DNA of 64,000 bases from Nitrospirota bacterium. GTDB lineage: Bacteria > Nitrospirota > Leptospirillia > Leptospirillales > Leptospirillaceae. The notes under the pieces were generated by a model. That model worked only from the letters and a program-made list of their open reading frames with translations. It did not search any database and was not told the origin of the DNA. Shown here piece by piece: positions 10,314 to 20,901 of the stretch (positions within the stretch are counted from its first letter, which is position 1; the number at the start of each line of letters is the position of its first letter). Made by a program: the position numbers and the translations under genes. The stretch spans positions 1-64,000 of the forward strand of contig JAKAYA010000005.1 in NCBI GenBank assembly GCA_021826965.1. Direction: 5' to 3'.

Positions 10314-11336
10314 CTATTCCTTTCCTGAGGCAATTGGATTCAGGGACGGACTCCCGGTCAGGGCCTCCATCGGGAGGCTATTTTTTTCCAGTATCTTTTC
10401 GACAATGGCAACGAACCCTTCCGGATCGAACTTGACAATATAGTCATCGGCTCCTGCCTCTTTTCCTTTTCTCACATTTTCTTTCCCGGACATCGAAGAA
10501 TGCATGAGAATCGGAAGAGCCCTCAGTGTAGGGTCAGCCTTGACCTCCTTGGTGAGAGTGTATCCGTCCATGACAGGCATCTCGACATCCGTAATCAAAA
10601 GAGCGACCCTGTTCATAACGTCTTTTCCTGGGTCCAGATCCCGTTGGGCACGGAGCTTTTCGATCGCTTCCTGGCCGTTCTTCACCCCCATCACGGAGAA
10701 TCCGCCTTTCTGCAGAGCTTTTGTCAACATGCTGAGAGCCACAGGACTGTCATCCGCTGCCAGAATATAACGCGCCTCCCTGATTTTTCTTTCCGTCATG
10801 CGCTCGAGGGTTTCCTCCTGACGTCCGAAGATCCCCATTTCCTCAACGATGGACTCGAAATCGAGGATCAAAAGAACTTCATCATCCGAAAGCTTGACCG
10901 TCCCGGTCACCTTGCTTCCCGTATGGCGCCCGGACGTCGCCATCGTGATGGGCACAATTTCTTTCCAAGATATCCGGCGGATCTGGGAAGCCTTGTGCAC
11001 AACGAACCCCAGTCGCACGGAACTGAACTCCGTAACAACAATCTGTTTGTTTTTCTGCTCGATACAGTCCGGCTCTTTTATCTTCATCCACTTGGCCAGA
11101 TTGATTACGGGAATAACCTGTCCCCGAAGGTTAATGATACCCGCCTGGTATGGGTTCGAATCAGGAACAGGCGTCAGACTTGGAGGCATCCGGATGATTT
11201 CGATGACTTTTGACACATTGATACCATAGATCCCTTCCCGAATGTTTCCACCGTCCTCTTCCTGATACATCCGGAAATCCACAAGTTCCATCTGATTCGT
11301 TCCGACCTGCAGAATCAGGTTATCCAACTGGCTCAT
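10314..11336 (-). CDS. cheV: CheV-type chemotaxis protein (CheW + receiver)
   Basis: CheW-like domain followed by receiver (LLITDVEMPVMDGYTLTKEVK). Confidence 0.88.
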   Translation of the reverse strand: MSQLDNLILQVGTNQMELVDFRMYQEEDGGNIREGIYGINVSKVIEIIRMPPSLTPVPDSNPYQAGIINLRGQVIPVINLAKWMKIKEPDCIEQKNKQIVVTEFSSVRLGFVVHKASQIRRISWKEIVPITMATSGRHTGSKVTGTVKLSDDEVLLILDFESIVEEMGIFGRQEETLERMTERKIREARYILAADDSPVALSMLTKALQKGGFSVMGVKNGQEAIEKLRAQRDLDPGKDVMNRVALLITDVEMPVMDGYTLTKEVKADPTLRALPILMHSSMSGKENVRKGKEAGADDYIVKFDPEGFVAIVEKILEKNSLPMEALTGSPSLNPIASGKE

Positions 11337-11560
11337 CCCGGTATCCTCCCGTCAAAAACCGATGCACGTTCTCCATCCGAATCACAACTCCGCGACCATG
11401 TCTTCCTGTATCCCGAGCAATCCGCAAGGAAGCCTGGAGTAACCCACTTTTGTACCGAATCACGGACCGCGCTCGAATGTATCATTTTGGCAGAAAACAA
11501 CACGGATCCTTCGAACAAGCAGAAAATAACGAGATGCGGCGCAAAGAGGAATGCAGGTGT

Positions 11561-11636
11561 TGGAGCTCCTGCGCGGAATTGAACCGCGAACCTTCCGCTT
11601 ACAAGGCGGGTGCTCTGCCAATTGAGCTACAGGAGC
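11561..11636 (-). tRNA. tRNA-Thr(TGT)
   Basis: GCTCCTGTAGCTCAATTGGCAGAGCACCCGCCTTGTAAGCGGAAGGTTCGCGGTTCAATTCCGCGCAGGAGCTCCA; cloverleaf fits, anticodon TGT, encoded CCA. Confidence 0.97.
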
Positions 11637-11880
11637 ACACATTTTTCCCCTCTTATTTTAAACAACTGTGTTGAAAAAAGGCAACACGCTCTGAGACATC
11701 TCAGAAATGTGGCCGCGGGTTCCGGAAGTTGACGGGGCGAAGGAGACAACCCGCAAGCCTGTCCAGTTCCGAATGGTCGGATTGATTCTCGTCACATTCC
11801 ATGCGCCCCAAAGAACAAATCCCCCCATTTCTGACAGATGACCAAGAGAACATCCCCCCGAGCCAATATACACATAGGGG

Positions 11881-11909
11881 TTGGGCGGGTAGTTCAAATC
11901 AGCTATAAT
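11881..11909 (+). promoter_or_regulatory. Putative promoter (TTGGGC-N17-TATAAT)
   Basis: Perfect -10 TATAAT at 11904-11909, weak -35. Confidence 0.4.
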
Positions 11910-12020
11910 CTTATCGGTCCTGACACACTTCCAGACCACAGCTTCATCACGGGATTCCTGGGAGTGGCTTCGAAGGCATATTCGACCATAGAATGGCAAA
12001 GGAGAGGGGAAGGTATACCA

Positions 12021-12998
12021 TTGACAGATCATTCGGCCCAGAAAAATCTTTTTTTCCCGTTGGGGTGGACTGCATTTCTCTTCCTCGTCATCTTTCCACA
12101 CGATCGACCGCATGTTTCCCGGGCTTACGCTGCAACACCTCCTCCCGTATCCCAAAAGGCGACAGGGCAACCGGGAACAACAGGACAAGCCGCACTTCAG
12201 GATAAGTTTCGCAAGGTCATCACCTCTTCCCTGACCATGCAAAAAGTCCCCTTCAAGAACTTTACCTGGCTCGATCCCAAAGAGGTTACCGGAAACGTTA
12301 CAGCTTTTCCGTTTGCCATCGATATCGGAAACAGAAGGATCGTTTCAGTCGTTTATCTTGTCAACGGACGCTACCTGGCCACATCACCCCTCCTTGACAT
12401 CACGGACAACTACAAACCGGTACCTGCTATCCCTCCTCCGACCACGATCAGCATGAACATTCCGTCCTCGGCCTTTTCCCTCGCAAACTTTCCCAGCAGC
12501 GGAAAGGTTTCAGACACGGCCGAAGTGATCGAGTTTGGCGACGATCAATGTCCGGTCTGCCGGAAATGGAACCAGAACGAAGAACAGAAAGTTTTACACG
12601 ACACGTCCATCCGGTTCACCTATATTCCGATGCCGCTGGTCAACATTCATCAGAACGCCCTCAAGGCGGCTCTCTTCGAGATGTGCGCATTCCGGATCCG
12701 TCCATCTTCCTTCTGGACGATACACGACCTTCTGAACAGGAGGGTAGAGCTTGGCAGCGTCGAAGAGAAAGATCTTGACGGAGTTCTGTCCGGTATCATG
12801 TCAAGCCAGGCACTTCCTGCGACAAAAATGAACCAGTGCATGGACCAGCAGATTCCATTGTCGGACATTGAGACGGCAGATAATACACTGACCCAAAAAA
12901 CCGGCATCCCTTCAACGCCGACCTTTATCGTTGGGGGTCGGGTCAAAACCGGATACATCTCCTACGAAGACATGAAGAAGTTGCTCGGCCAGAAATAA
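12021..12998 (+). CDS. Periplasmic thioredoxin-fold (DsbA/DsbC-like) protein
   Basis: FGDDQCPVCRKW redox motif, thioredoxin-like C-terminus (GIPSTPTFIVGG); TTG start proposed after AGGGGAAGG and before a signal peptide. Confidence 0.75.
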   Translation: MTDHSAQKNLFFPLGWTAFLFLVIFPHDRPHVSRAYAATPPPVSQKATGQPGTTGQAALQDKFRKVITSSLTMQKVPFKNFTWLDPKEVTGNVTAFPFAIDIGNRRIVSVVYLVNGRYLATSPLLDITDNYKPVPAIPPPTTISMNIPSSAFSLANFPSSGKVSDTAEVIEFGDDQCPVCRKWNQNEEQKVLHDTSIRFTYIPMPLVNIHQNALKAALFEMCAFRIRPSSFWTIHDLLNRRVELGSVEEKDLDGVLSGIMSSQALPATKMNQCMDQQIPLSDIETADNTLTQKTGIPSTPTFIVGGRVKTGYISYEDMKKLLGQK

Positions 12999-13038
12999 AA
13001 CCCAGGAAATTCTGATTGCCGGCCTCTGGCAAGGAGGA

Positions 13039-13878
13039 ATGATGACTGAAGGTAGCGCAGAAACCTCCGTTGGTTTAAAATACAGAGTCAAACCCGGTTC
13101 AAAGTTCCGCCTGGAAGACATTTCCGCGGATTGCCCCGATCTTTTCAAGGGGAAGGAGGGGAAGGAGAAAGCTGAGCGTCACATTGTGGATAATCTGGAG
13201 CAGATCGGATCGCTCCAGAATGTTCTCTACGCCTCCAGGAAAGCGGCTTTGCTCGTCGTACTCCAGGGGATCGATGCCGCCGGAAAAGACGGAGTCATCA
13301 AGCATGTTTTGTCGGGGGTCAATCCCCAGGGATGCTTCGTTCGTTCCTTCAAGGTCCCGACGGAAGAAGAAAGACTTCATGACGTCTTGTGGCGCGTCCA
13401 CAGACACACACCCGAACGAGGGGTCATCGGCATTTTCAATCGGTCGCACTACGAAGAGGTTCTTGTGGCCCGCGTCCACAAGCTGAAGCCCAAATCGATC
13501 TGGCAAAAACATTATGAACAGTTCAATGCGTTTGAAAAAATGCTTTCCGATAACGGCACCGTCATCCTCAAATTCTTTCTGCGCGTTACGCAAGAAGAAC
13601 AACTGAGAAGGATTGAGGAACGACTGACCCGCCCGGACAAGAAATGGAAATATTCTCCCAGCGACCTTGTTGAAAGAGAGTACTGGGACGACTACCAGAG
13701 GGCTTATGAGGACATGCTGAACAAGTGTTCAACCGAATATGCCCCCTGGTTTGTTATTCCGTCGGACAAGAAATGGTTTCGCAACTATCTGGTGTCCGCC
13801 ATTCTGCTCGACACACTGAAGGGATTGGATCTCAAATACCCGGATGCGAAGCAAGAACTTGCGAACCAAGGCCATTAA
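13039..13878 (+). CDS. Polyphosphate kinase 2 family protein
   Basis: LQGIDAAGKDGVIKHV, GVIGIFNRSHYEEVLVARVH. Confidence 0.93.
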   Translation: MMTEGSAETSVGLKYRVKPGSKFRLEDISADCPDLFKGKEGKEKAERHIVDNLEQIGSLQNVLYASRKAALLVVLQGIDAAGKDGVIKHVLSGVNPQGCFVRSFKVPTEEERLHDVLWRVHRHTPERGVIGIFNRSHYEEVLVARVHKLKPKSIWQKHYEQFNAFEKMLSDNGTVILKFFLRVTQEEQLRRIEERLTRPDKKWKYSPSDLVEREYWDDYQRAYEDMLNKCSTEYAPWFVIPSDKKWFRNYLVSAILLDTLKGLDLKYPDAKQELANQGH

Positions 13879-13925
13879 GCCTTTGCCCCCACAACAAGCA
13901 CAAATCAACCAGGAGATCAGCAAAG

Positions 13926-14243
13926 ATGTTGAACAAATGGACCGATTTCGACCGGTGGACAGAAATTGATCTGGACGATCTCACGGCCCAGTCGGAAAAA
14001 CTGTCCAACGACTCCAACAAGGACGTAATCAAGGACGCTCTCTACACCATCAAGAACTCCTTCACTTTACTGGAAAAGAAAAAATCGACCAAAGAAAAAA
14101 GGGACAGGATGACGAAAGAGAGGATCAATATTCTGATCCGTCTGGGTTTCGAAATTCACTTCAGACCTCCTGTCCAGCCGGAACAAACTCCGGCTGAATC
14201 CCCAACGCAGTCCGAAGCGACTCCAGCCGAAGCTTCCCAATGA
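13926..14243 (+). CDS. Hypothetical protein, Pro/Glu/Thr-rich tail
   Basis: 105 aa ORF directly downstream of PPK2. Confidence 0.55.
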   Translation: MLNKWTDFDRWTEIDLDDLTAQSEKLSNDSNKDVIKDALYTIKNSFTLLEKKKSTKEKRDRMTKERINILIRLGFEIHFRPPVQPEQTPAESPTQSEATPAEASQ

Positions 14244-14491
14244 CTGTCGCAAACAACAATGATGAGAACAGAAGAGGACAGGGCTTTCTTTCGAAATAGC
14301 CGGATCTTTCCTCTCCATCGCACCGGATGCGCGAACCCGGCACTCTCCCTTCCGGACAAGTTTCGCTTTTCTCTTTAGTGTGGAGATGACCGGAAAAAAG
14401 ACAATCTTTTTTTGGCAATGCATCTGGGAGAAAACCGCTCGGAAGGCGGATTGACCATGCCGAATTGCTCTGCCCACTCGAGATTTTGCTC

Positions 14492-15283
14492 ATGATTTCC
14501 CAGGATCTTTTTCTGGAACTTCTTTATATTCTGGTGGGTCTGTTCTGGGGGAGCTTTCTCGGCGTTGTTGCCGACCGGGTTCCCCGTGGCGAGTCCATCG
14601 TCTTCCCTCCATCCAGATGCATCTCTTGCCAGCGTCGCCTTTCCCCCTCGGATCTTCTCCCTCTTTGGTCTTGGCTTCGAGCCCAGGGTACTTGCCGATA
14701 TTGCGGGACACCGATCGATCCCCTGCTCCCCGCATGCGAAGTTGTCACAGGACTCTTCTTTGGAATCCTCCCCTTCCTGAAAATCGGCTTTCGTCAGGAA
14801 TTCCTGCTGACAGTTTTTTTCTCCTTCGCGCTCCCCCTTTCCCTGATCGACTGGCGACACCGGAGACTTCCGCATCTCCTCACCTGGACAGCAAGCCTTA
14901 CCGGATGCGCGTTCGGCTGGACTGGTCCGGAAAACTTCCTCTGGCCCGTCTGGGGATTTCTGTCGGGATTCCTTACACTCGGACTACTTTCCACTCTTCA
15001 TCCGAAGGGAATGGGGATGGGCGACGCGTTCTGGATTGGAGCGATCGGCACGTTTGTCGGTGCCACAGGTGTTCTGGAAACTCTTTTTTTCTCTTCGTCG
15101 TTGGCCATCCTTTCCCTCCTCCCCTCCTTCCTCTTCAAACGGACGAACGGGTCAATCCCCTGGTACAAGACGTCTCTCCCATTCGGGCCTTATCTATCGT
15201 TGGGCGCTCTCCTTGTCATGATCGATCCGGGCCATTGGCTCGAAGTGTTGCAGTCGTCCGCACGACTGAGTATTCCGTTGTAG
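14492..15283 (+). CDS. Prepilin peptidase (A24 family)
   Basis: WGSFLGVVADRVPRGESI, two CxxC pairs, DWRHRRLP, GMGMGDA. Confidence 0.93.
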   Translation: MISQDLFLELLYILVGLFWGSFLGVVADRVPRGESIVFPPSRCISCQRRLSPSDLLPLWSWLRAQGTCRYCGTPIDPLLPACEVVTGLFFGILPFLKIGFRQEFLLTVFFSFALPLSLIDWRHRRLPHLLTWTASLTGCAFGWTGPENFLWPVWGFLSGFLTLGLLSTLHPKGMGMGDAFWIGAIGTFVGATGVLETLFFSSSLAILSLLPSFLFKRTNGSIPWYKTSLPFGPYLSLGALLVMIDPGHWLEVLQSSARLSIPL

Positions 15284-15447
15284 TTCTGTCTCACCGTTTT
15301 CCGGACCCGGCAACCCCGGATCGGCTCAGTTCCGGAGAATACACTTATTTCTGCAAATCGGATGAGCGCGGAAGACATTCCGGCCTGAGAGGAGATTGCC
15401 ATCAAAACTGTATTGTATTGAGGTTCGGACTGTGGTAGAACCGTTTC

Positions 15448-15984
15448 ATGTCTATTCCTTTTAGGACGATTGCCTTTCCTTATGATTTGACTCCTGTTCC
15501 ATCGGGAACGATGGAAACAGTGAGAAACATCCTGAACGGCGGCACTTCCTGTCTTCACGTTTTTCATGTCATGAACATTTATGAAGAAACTCCGATGGGA
15601 TACTCTCTCCCCCCCGAATATTCCGCCGAAATGGAAAAGGTCGTCTGCCAGGAGGTGATGAGCCTGGCGGACTCTTTTCGGATGGATGGCCTTGAAACCT
15701 CCGCGGGCGTTTACCGGGGAAGAGCCGACCGGACAATCATCGAAGTCGCTCTCGCCCGGCAAGCGGATGCCATTTTGCTCTTGTCCCACGGGAAAGGAAT
15801 CGTGGGCCGCATTTTGCTCGGATCGGTTTCCATTTCGGTTCTGCACCATTCTCCCCTGCCTGTGATCCTGCTCAAACCGGACGATGTCCGAAAAGATCTC
15901 CTCCGGGAATTTTCGGGGAACTCCCACCCGGAAAATCTGTTGGATGCGTTTGCCCGGAACGGTTCGTCCGGGCAAGGTTTTTGA
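15448..15984 (+). CDS. Universal stress protein family
   Basis: AFPYDLTPVPSG..., ADAILLLSHGKGIVGRILLGSVSISVLHHSPLPVILLK. Confidence 0.87.
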   Translation: MSIPFRTIAFPYDLTPVPSGTMETVRNILNGGTSCLHVFHVMNIYEETPMGYSLPPEYSAEMEKVVCQEVMSLADSFRMDGLETSAGVYRGRADRTIIEVALARQADAILLLSHGKGIVGRILLGSVSISVLHHSPLPVILLKPDDVRKDLLREFSGNSHPENLLDAFARNGSSGQGF

Positions 15985-16979
15985 TGGATCCCATACAAAA
16001 AACCTTCGACCTCCCGGAAGGGATTGATCATGCTTCGTTTTTTGGAGAGCTGAACCACCATCTCCGATTGTTCGAACAGGCCTTCGGAATACGCTTGACG
16101 GCCAGCGGACACCATCTGACCGCAACGGGAGAGGAAAGCCGCGTCCGCCAGGGAGAAAAGGTTATCGTGGAACTCGCTTCTCTGATGGCATCGGGTTATT
16201 CCATCCGGGAAGAAGAAATCCGACAGGCCATCAACCTGACAAAAACCACCCCTCACATCACCCTTCGGGATCTCGTCTCGGAGTACCTGCCCATCAACAG
16301 TCGTAAAAGGGTCATTTTTCCGAAATCGGCCAACCAGTTGCACTATATCCAGGCCATCAAAGCCCACGATATCGTTTTTGGAATTGGTCCCGCAGGGACG
16401 GGGAAAACTTACCTTGCCATGGCCATGGCCGTGTTCTACCTCTTGAAGCACTCCTTCCGACGGATCATTCTGGTGAGGCCTGCCGTCGAAGCCGGTGAGA
16501 AACTGGGATTTCTTCCAGGGGACATCGCCGAAAAGATCAATCCCTATCTTCGCCCTCTTTATGACGCTCTCTTCGACATGATTGACGTCGACAAGGTCAA
16601 CAAGATGATCGACAAGAGGGAAATTGAAATCGCACCCCTGGCCTTCATGCGCGGACGAACCCTGAACGATTCATTTGTTATCCTGGATGAAGCGCAGAAT
16701 GCGACCATTGAGCAGATGAAGATGTTTCTGACCCGGATTGGCTTCAACTCCAAGGCCGTGATCACGGGAGACGTCACTCAGATCGACCTCCCGCAAGGGC
16801 GGACCAGCGGCCTGATAGAGGTCCAGAACATTCTGAAGAATATATCCGGGATCGAATTTCTCTATTTCAACGAGGTCGATGTCGTCCGTCACCGCCTTGT
16901 ACAGGAAATCATCAAGGCTTATGAGCGATATGAGAATCCAGACAATAGCCAAAAAACTGCTGCGGATAAATCGGCCTGA
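15984..16979 (+). CDS. PhoH family ATPase
   Basis: FGIGPAGTGKTYLAMAMAV, FVILDEAQNATIEQMKMFLTRIG. Confidence 0.96.
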   Translation: MDPIQKTFDLPEGIDHASFFGELNHHLRLFEQAFGIRLTASGHHLTATGEESRVRQGEKVIVELASLMASGYSIREEEIRQAINLTKTTPHITLRDLVSEYLPINSRKRVIFPKSANQLHYIQAIKAHDIVFGIGPAGTGKTYLAMAMAVFYLLKHSFRRIILVRPAVEAGEKLGFLPGDIAEKINPYLRPLYDALFDMIDVDKVNKMIDKREIEIAPLAFMRGRTLNDSFVILDEAQNATIEQMKMFLTRIGFNSKAVITGDVTQIDLPQGRTSGLIEVQNILKNISGIEFLYFNEVDVVRHRLVQEIIKAYERYENPDNSQKTAADKSA

Positions 16980-18507
16980 CCTGAAAACGGACAGGCTTCT
17001 TTTCCTCTTGTCGGGAACAGCTCTTTTCCTGGGGGGAATGATCTGGAACAGGAGCGTTTCTCCCGTGTTCCCGGTAGAGCCGTCAACAACTCCCGTCGCT
17101 CATCCGGACACCTGGAGTTTTCCTTTTCTATCGAGCGGCCTCCTGATGATCTTTCTGGTCTTGACAGCAGCCCGTTCTATCCGGCAGGCCGTCAATGCTC
17201 CACCCGACACGTTCGAACAGATCAACCGGAAATCGGTGAATTCCCTTTTTTTCACTCTCCTTTGCGGGACATGGATCCTGACCGTTTTTGCGGCGCCCTG
17301 GCTCTTCGATCCCAGCCGATTCGACCTTCCTCCAGAGAGCCGGGTCACCATTTTGTCTCTCCCTTTTCTCGTTGCCTCCGCACTTTCGACCCACCTTATG
17401 GGAAGACGTCAATCTGTCGCCCTTGCCCTGATTGGCAGCCTTTCCTTGAGCATCCTTTTCCGCTCCCCTTCCTGGACTTCCGTCTTCATTCTGATCGCTT
17501 GCATCTTTTCCGGATACTCGACTTCCCTCTTCCGGGGTCGAATCGGGTTTATCAAGTCCGGAATGCTCACAGGCCTCTTCCTGGTCCTGATGGAATTATC
17601 CGCCCATCTTTACTGGAACGAACCCGGCCGATTCGCATTCCTGAACCCGTTTTTGACGGGACTCTCAACAGGCCTGCTTTCCGCCCTGAGTGCGGTGTTC
17701 CTTCTCCCGCTTCTCGAGCGCGGCTTCGGAATCCTGTCCGACATGGCCCTGACAGAACTTCTGGATGTCAACCACCCTCTTCTCCGCGAGTTCTATCTGA
17801 AAGCGCCCGGCTCCTACCAGCACAGCATGTCCCTTGCCTATCTGTCCGAGGCGGCCGCCACAACCATTGGAGAAAACTCGAAACTCGCCAGAATCAGTGC
17901 CTATTATCATGACATCGGAAAAATGGAACGGCCCCAGTATTTCATTGAGAACCAGGCCGCCTATAACCGCCATGAACTCCTTACACCCAGGATGAGCGCT
18001 ATCATTTTGATCGACCATGTCCGGCGGGGTATCGAAATCGGACATCGTTTCCACTTGCCGCAGACCGTTATCGATGCCATTCCGGAACATCACGGCACCC
18101 GTCTGATGCAATTTTTTTACCGGAAAGCATTCGAACAGGAATCCGAAGGGTACCGAATGGGTCCGGATTCGGACTTTCGATACCCGGGCCCCAAACCCCA
18201 TTCACGGATCACGGCCATCATCATGCTCGCCGATGCGGTGGAAGCGGCCGGCCGCGTTCTGCAGCGGTCCTCCCCCACTCCCGCAAGGATCCAGGGGATG
18301 ATCGAAGACGTGTTTTCGGATATTATAAAGGACGGGCAACTGGATGAGTCTCCGCTCACTCTGGAAGAAATCGCCGCCATCAAACGCACTTTCACCCAGA
18401 TTCTGGTGTCGATATATCACCATCGAATCCCCTATCCCAAAGCGATTCCTTCCGGACAGAGAAAGAGCATTTCCGCCCGGGCACAGGAGGCTCTGAATGC
18501 CCGTTGA
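16930..18507 (+). CDS. Membrane HDIG phosphohydrolase (PgpH/YqfF-like)
   Basis: Multiple TMs, HD domain GSYQHSMSLAYLSEAAA...YYHDIGKMERPQYFIENQ. Confidence 0.92.
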   Translation: MRIQTIAKKLLRINRPDLKTDRLLFLLSGTALFLGGMIWNRSVSPVFPVEPSTTPVAHPDTWSFPFLSSGLLMIFLVLTAARSIRQAVNAPPDTFEQINRKSVNSLFFTLLCGTWILTVFAAPWLFDPSRFDLPPESRVTILSLPFLVASALSTHLMGRRQSVALALIGSLSLSILFRSPSWTSVFILIACIFSGYSTSLFRGRIGFIKSGMLTGLFLVLMELSAHLYWNEPGRFAFLNPFLTGLSTGLLSALSAVFLLPLLERGFGILSDMALTELLDVNHPLLREFYLKAPGSYQHSMSLAYLSEAAATTIGENSKLARISAYYHDIGKMERPQYFIENQAAYNRHELLTPRMSAIILIDHVRRGIEIGHRFHLPQTVIDAIPEHHGTRLMQFFYRKAFEQESEGYRMGPDSDFRYPGPKPHSRITAIIMLADAVEAAGRVLQRSSPTPARIQGMIEDVFSDIIKDGQLDESPLTLEEIAAIKRTFTQILVSIYHHRIPYPKAIPSGQRKSISARAQEALNAR

Positions 18508-19003
18508 GATTGAAAATTGCCAGAGAAAGTTTCCAGTGGACATACGTGCTCTTTCCCTCCTGGCAAACGAGGCACAGAAGAGTCTGGGGGAAAAGAAGAA
18601 AAACTACACGATCACCTTCGTCAACAATCGCCGCATCCGTCGGATCAACCAGGAATTCCGCGGAAAAAACAGTGCCACGGACGTCCTTTCGTTTTCCTAT
18701 CCCAATGCCTCTGCTCCGGAGATCCCCTTTCCGGACGGCGAGATACTCATCTCCACCGAAAAAGCAGACCGGCAAGCACGCGAACAAAACATTTCCCTGG
18801 AGGCCGAGATCCTCAACCTGATCATTCATGGACTCTGCCACCTGGCCGGTTACGATCATGAGGCGGATCCCGCAGAATCCCTCCGGATGAAAAGGGCGGA
18901 ACGAAAGATCGCGGAACTTCTCCGAAAAACCCTTCATCAATCCGGCGTTTCTTTTTCGGGAGCAAAACCACAAAGCGGGATTCAGGGAAAAATTCCCGAT
19001 TGA
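18497..19003 (+). CDS. ybeY: Endoribonuclease YbeY
   Basis: Zn motif HGLCHLAGYDHEAD. Confidence 0.95.
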   Translation: MPVEIENCQRKFPVDIRALSLLANEAQKSLGEKKKNYTITFVNNRRIRRINQEFRGKNSATDVLSFSYPNASAPEIPFPDGEILISTEKADRQAREQNISLEAEILNLIIHGLCHLAGYDHEADPAESLRMKRAERKIAELLRKTLHQSGVSFSGAKPQSGIQGKIPD

Positions 19004-19034
19004 GACCCGCTTTCAGGAAAGGGATACGTTTTTC

Positions 19035-19967
19035 ATGAACATCTTGCAACGACTGGGATCCGGTCTTAAAAAAACGCGGGAAAAACTTGGAAGCAGTCTG
19101 GCTCAACTGTTCGGGAAAGAACGCTCCCCCCAATTCTACGAAGAACTGGAGGATCTCCTGGTCCTTTCGGACGTCGGTCCCGAACAGGCATCCCTCCTGA
19201 TTCGGGACCTGAAAAACTGGGAAAGAGATTCAGAAAACGACAACGGGAAAGATCCGGTTCTCTTCCTGGAAGAGAGAATCGCAAGCTTTTTTCCCCTTGA
19301 TCCTCCCGTTTGGGTCGAACAACCCGACTGGAAGCCCGTCGTCATTCTGATGGTGGGCGTAAACGGAGTGGGAAAAACCACGACGACCGGAAAACTCGCT
19401 CACCGCTTCCGGGAGGAAGGGAAATCCGTTATTCTGGGGGCAGCTGACACATTCCGCGCCGCCGCAGTCCAGCAACTTCGCCTCTGGGGGGAAAAACTGG
19501 ACATCCCTGTCGTGCATCAAAAAGAAGGTGCCGATCCGGCCGCAGTTGCTTTCGATACCGTCAAGGCGGCCCTCGCGCGAAAGATCGACGTTGCCATCAT
19601 CGACACGGCAGGACGTCTGCAGACGAAACACAACCTGATGGCAGAACTCGGAAAAATCTACGGGTTGGTCAAACGGGAAATGGAAGACCGGCCGTTCGAG
19701 ACACTGATCGTTCTTGATGCCACCCTCGGACAGAATACCATCAGTCAGCTCGAAAACTTCCGCAAGGCCATCCCCGTCACAGGCATGATCCTGACCAAGC
19801 TCGACGGCACATCCAAGGGCGGAATCGTCGTCAGCCTGGCCCGGAAGTTCCACCTTCCCGTCCGGTATGTGGGATTGGGGGAAGGCAAGGACGACCTCGT
19901 CGAGTTCGATCCGGTCCTCTACGCCCGAGCTCTCCTCCGGCCGGAAGAGTCGCTCCGCTCCTCCTAG
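19035..19967 (+). CDS. ftsY: SRP receptor FtsY
   Basis: GVNGVGKTTTTGKLAH, DTAGRLQTKHNLM, TKLDGTSKGG. Confidence 0.97.
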   Translation: MNILQRLGSGLKKTREKLGSSLAQLFGKERSPQFYEELEDLLVLSDVGPEQASLLIRDLKNWERDSENDNGKDPVLFLEERIASFFPLDPPVWVEQPDWKPVVILMVGVNGVGKTTTTGKLAHRFREEGKSVILGAADTFRAAAVQQLRLWGEKLDIPVVHQKEGADPAAVAFDTVKAALARKIDVAIIDTAGRLQTKHNLMAELGKIYGLVKREMEDRPFETLIVLDATLGQNTISQLENFRKAIPVTGMILTKLDGTSKGGIVVSLARKFHLPVRYVGLGEGKDDLVEFDPVLYARALLRPEESLRSS

Positions 19968-20860
19968 TCCCCTCTCCTTCCCGAGAAATCCGGATCGAAA
20001 GAAAGACTTCTCCCCAGCTTCCTGTGAAGAGCTTCGGCCATCACGGCTCGGGGAGCCGGATGTCCGGTCCATATCTCGAAAGAGAGGGCTCCCTGCTCCA
20101 GCAGCATTCCAAGTCCGTCTTCTCCGGGGATCTTCCGATCCGACCCCGCCTTGAGAAAAGCGGTTGGAAGCCCATCCGGACGGTAGGACAAGTCGAAGAA
20201 ACCTTTTATCCCGGAACAGTCCACCCCTTCCAGAACGTGGAAACTTTCCGGAAAGGCTTCCCGGGAAAGGGCGTTGATCAGGATATCACCCTCTCCCGTT
20301 CCCTTTTCGGAGAACTCTTCCAGAGAAAGCACAAAGATCCCCTCCTTTTCCGGACCGGGAAAAAGAGAGTCCAGAAGAGCCCGTGCTTTTCCGGGGGAAC
20401 GGTTTACGAGGGTCATCCGACGAAAGCCCTCTTCGCGGAGAGCGAAAACGACGCTTCGGGAAGACCCGCCGGCACCGAGTACAATCGGGTGAAAGAGTTC
20501 CTTTTTGATTTTCTTCTCAACGAAAAGACGGAAAGCCGTCCGGAATCCTGGCACGTCCGTATTGGCACCGGACCATCCTTCCGGTCGTCTCGATACGGTA
20601 TTGACGGCTCCGACCAGTCTTGAAACACGATCCTGAGAGGCGATCAACCCGGAAATCGTTTCCTTGTGCGGCAATGTGACATTAAACCCCTCCACCCCCA
20701 GGATTTCAAGCGCCTGCAATGCGCCATTGAGCCTGTCCGGTGGAATTTCAAAAGGAACATACGCGGCATCGAGGCCCAGGGATTCCAGTGCGGCCTGCTG
20801 AAAAACCGGAGAAAGGGAATGGGCCACGGGATATCCGATGACGCCGTAAAGTTTCTTCAT
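19964..20860 (-). CDS. aroE: Shikimate dehydrogenase
   Basis: YGVIGYPVAHSLSPVFQQAAL, FNVTLPHKE, GAGGSSRSVVFAL. Confidence 0.95.
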   Translation of the reverse strand: MKKLYGVIGYPVAHSLSPVFQQAALESLGLDAAYVPFEIPPDRLNGALQALEILGVEGFNVTLPHKETISGLIASQDRVSRLVGAVNTVSRRPEGWSGANTDVPGFRTAFRLFVEKKIKKELFHPIVLGAGGSSRSVVFALREEGFRRMTLVNRSPGKARALLDSLFPGPEKEGIFVLSLEEFSEKGTGEGDILINALSREAFPESFHVLEGVDCSGIKGFFDLSYRPDGLPTAFLKAGSDRKIPGEDGLGMLLEQGALSFEIWTGHPAPRAVMAEALHRKLGRSLSFDPDFSGRRGD

Positions 20861-20901
20861 CGTGTCCGGAAAATCGATCGACTGGTGGTATCGGACATCA
20901 T

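Noticed and set aside
14161-14493. 110-aa minus-strand ORF that could be a decayed gene (CLFSGHLHTK looks phosphoesterase-like)
   Set aside because: Too short and no second motif; overlaps the end of the 13926 ORF antisense
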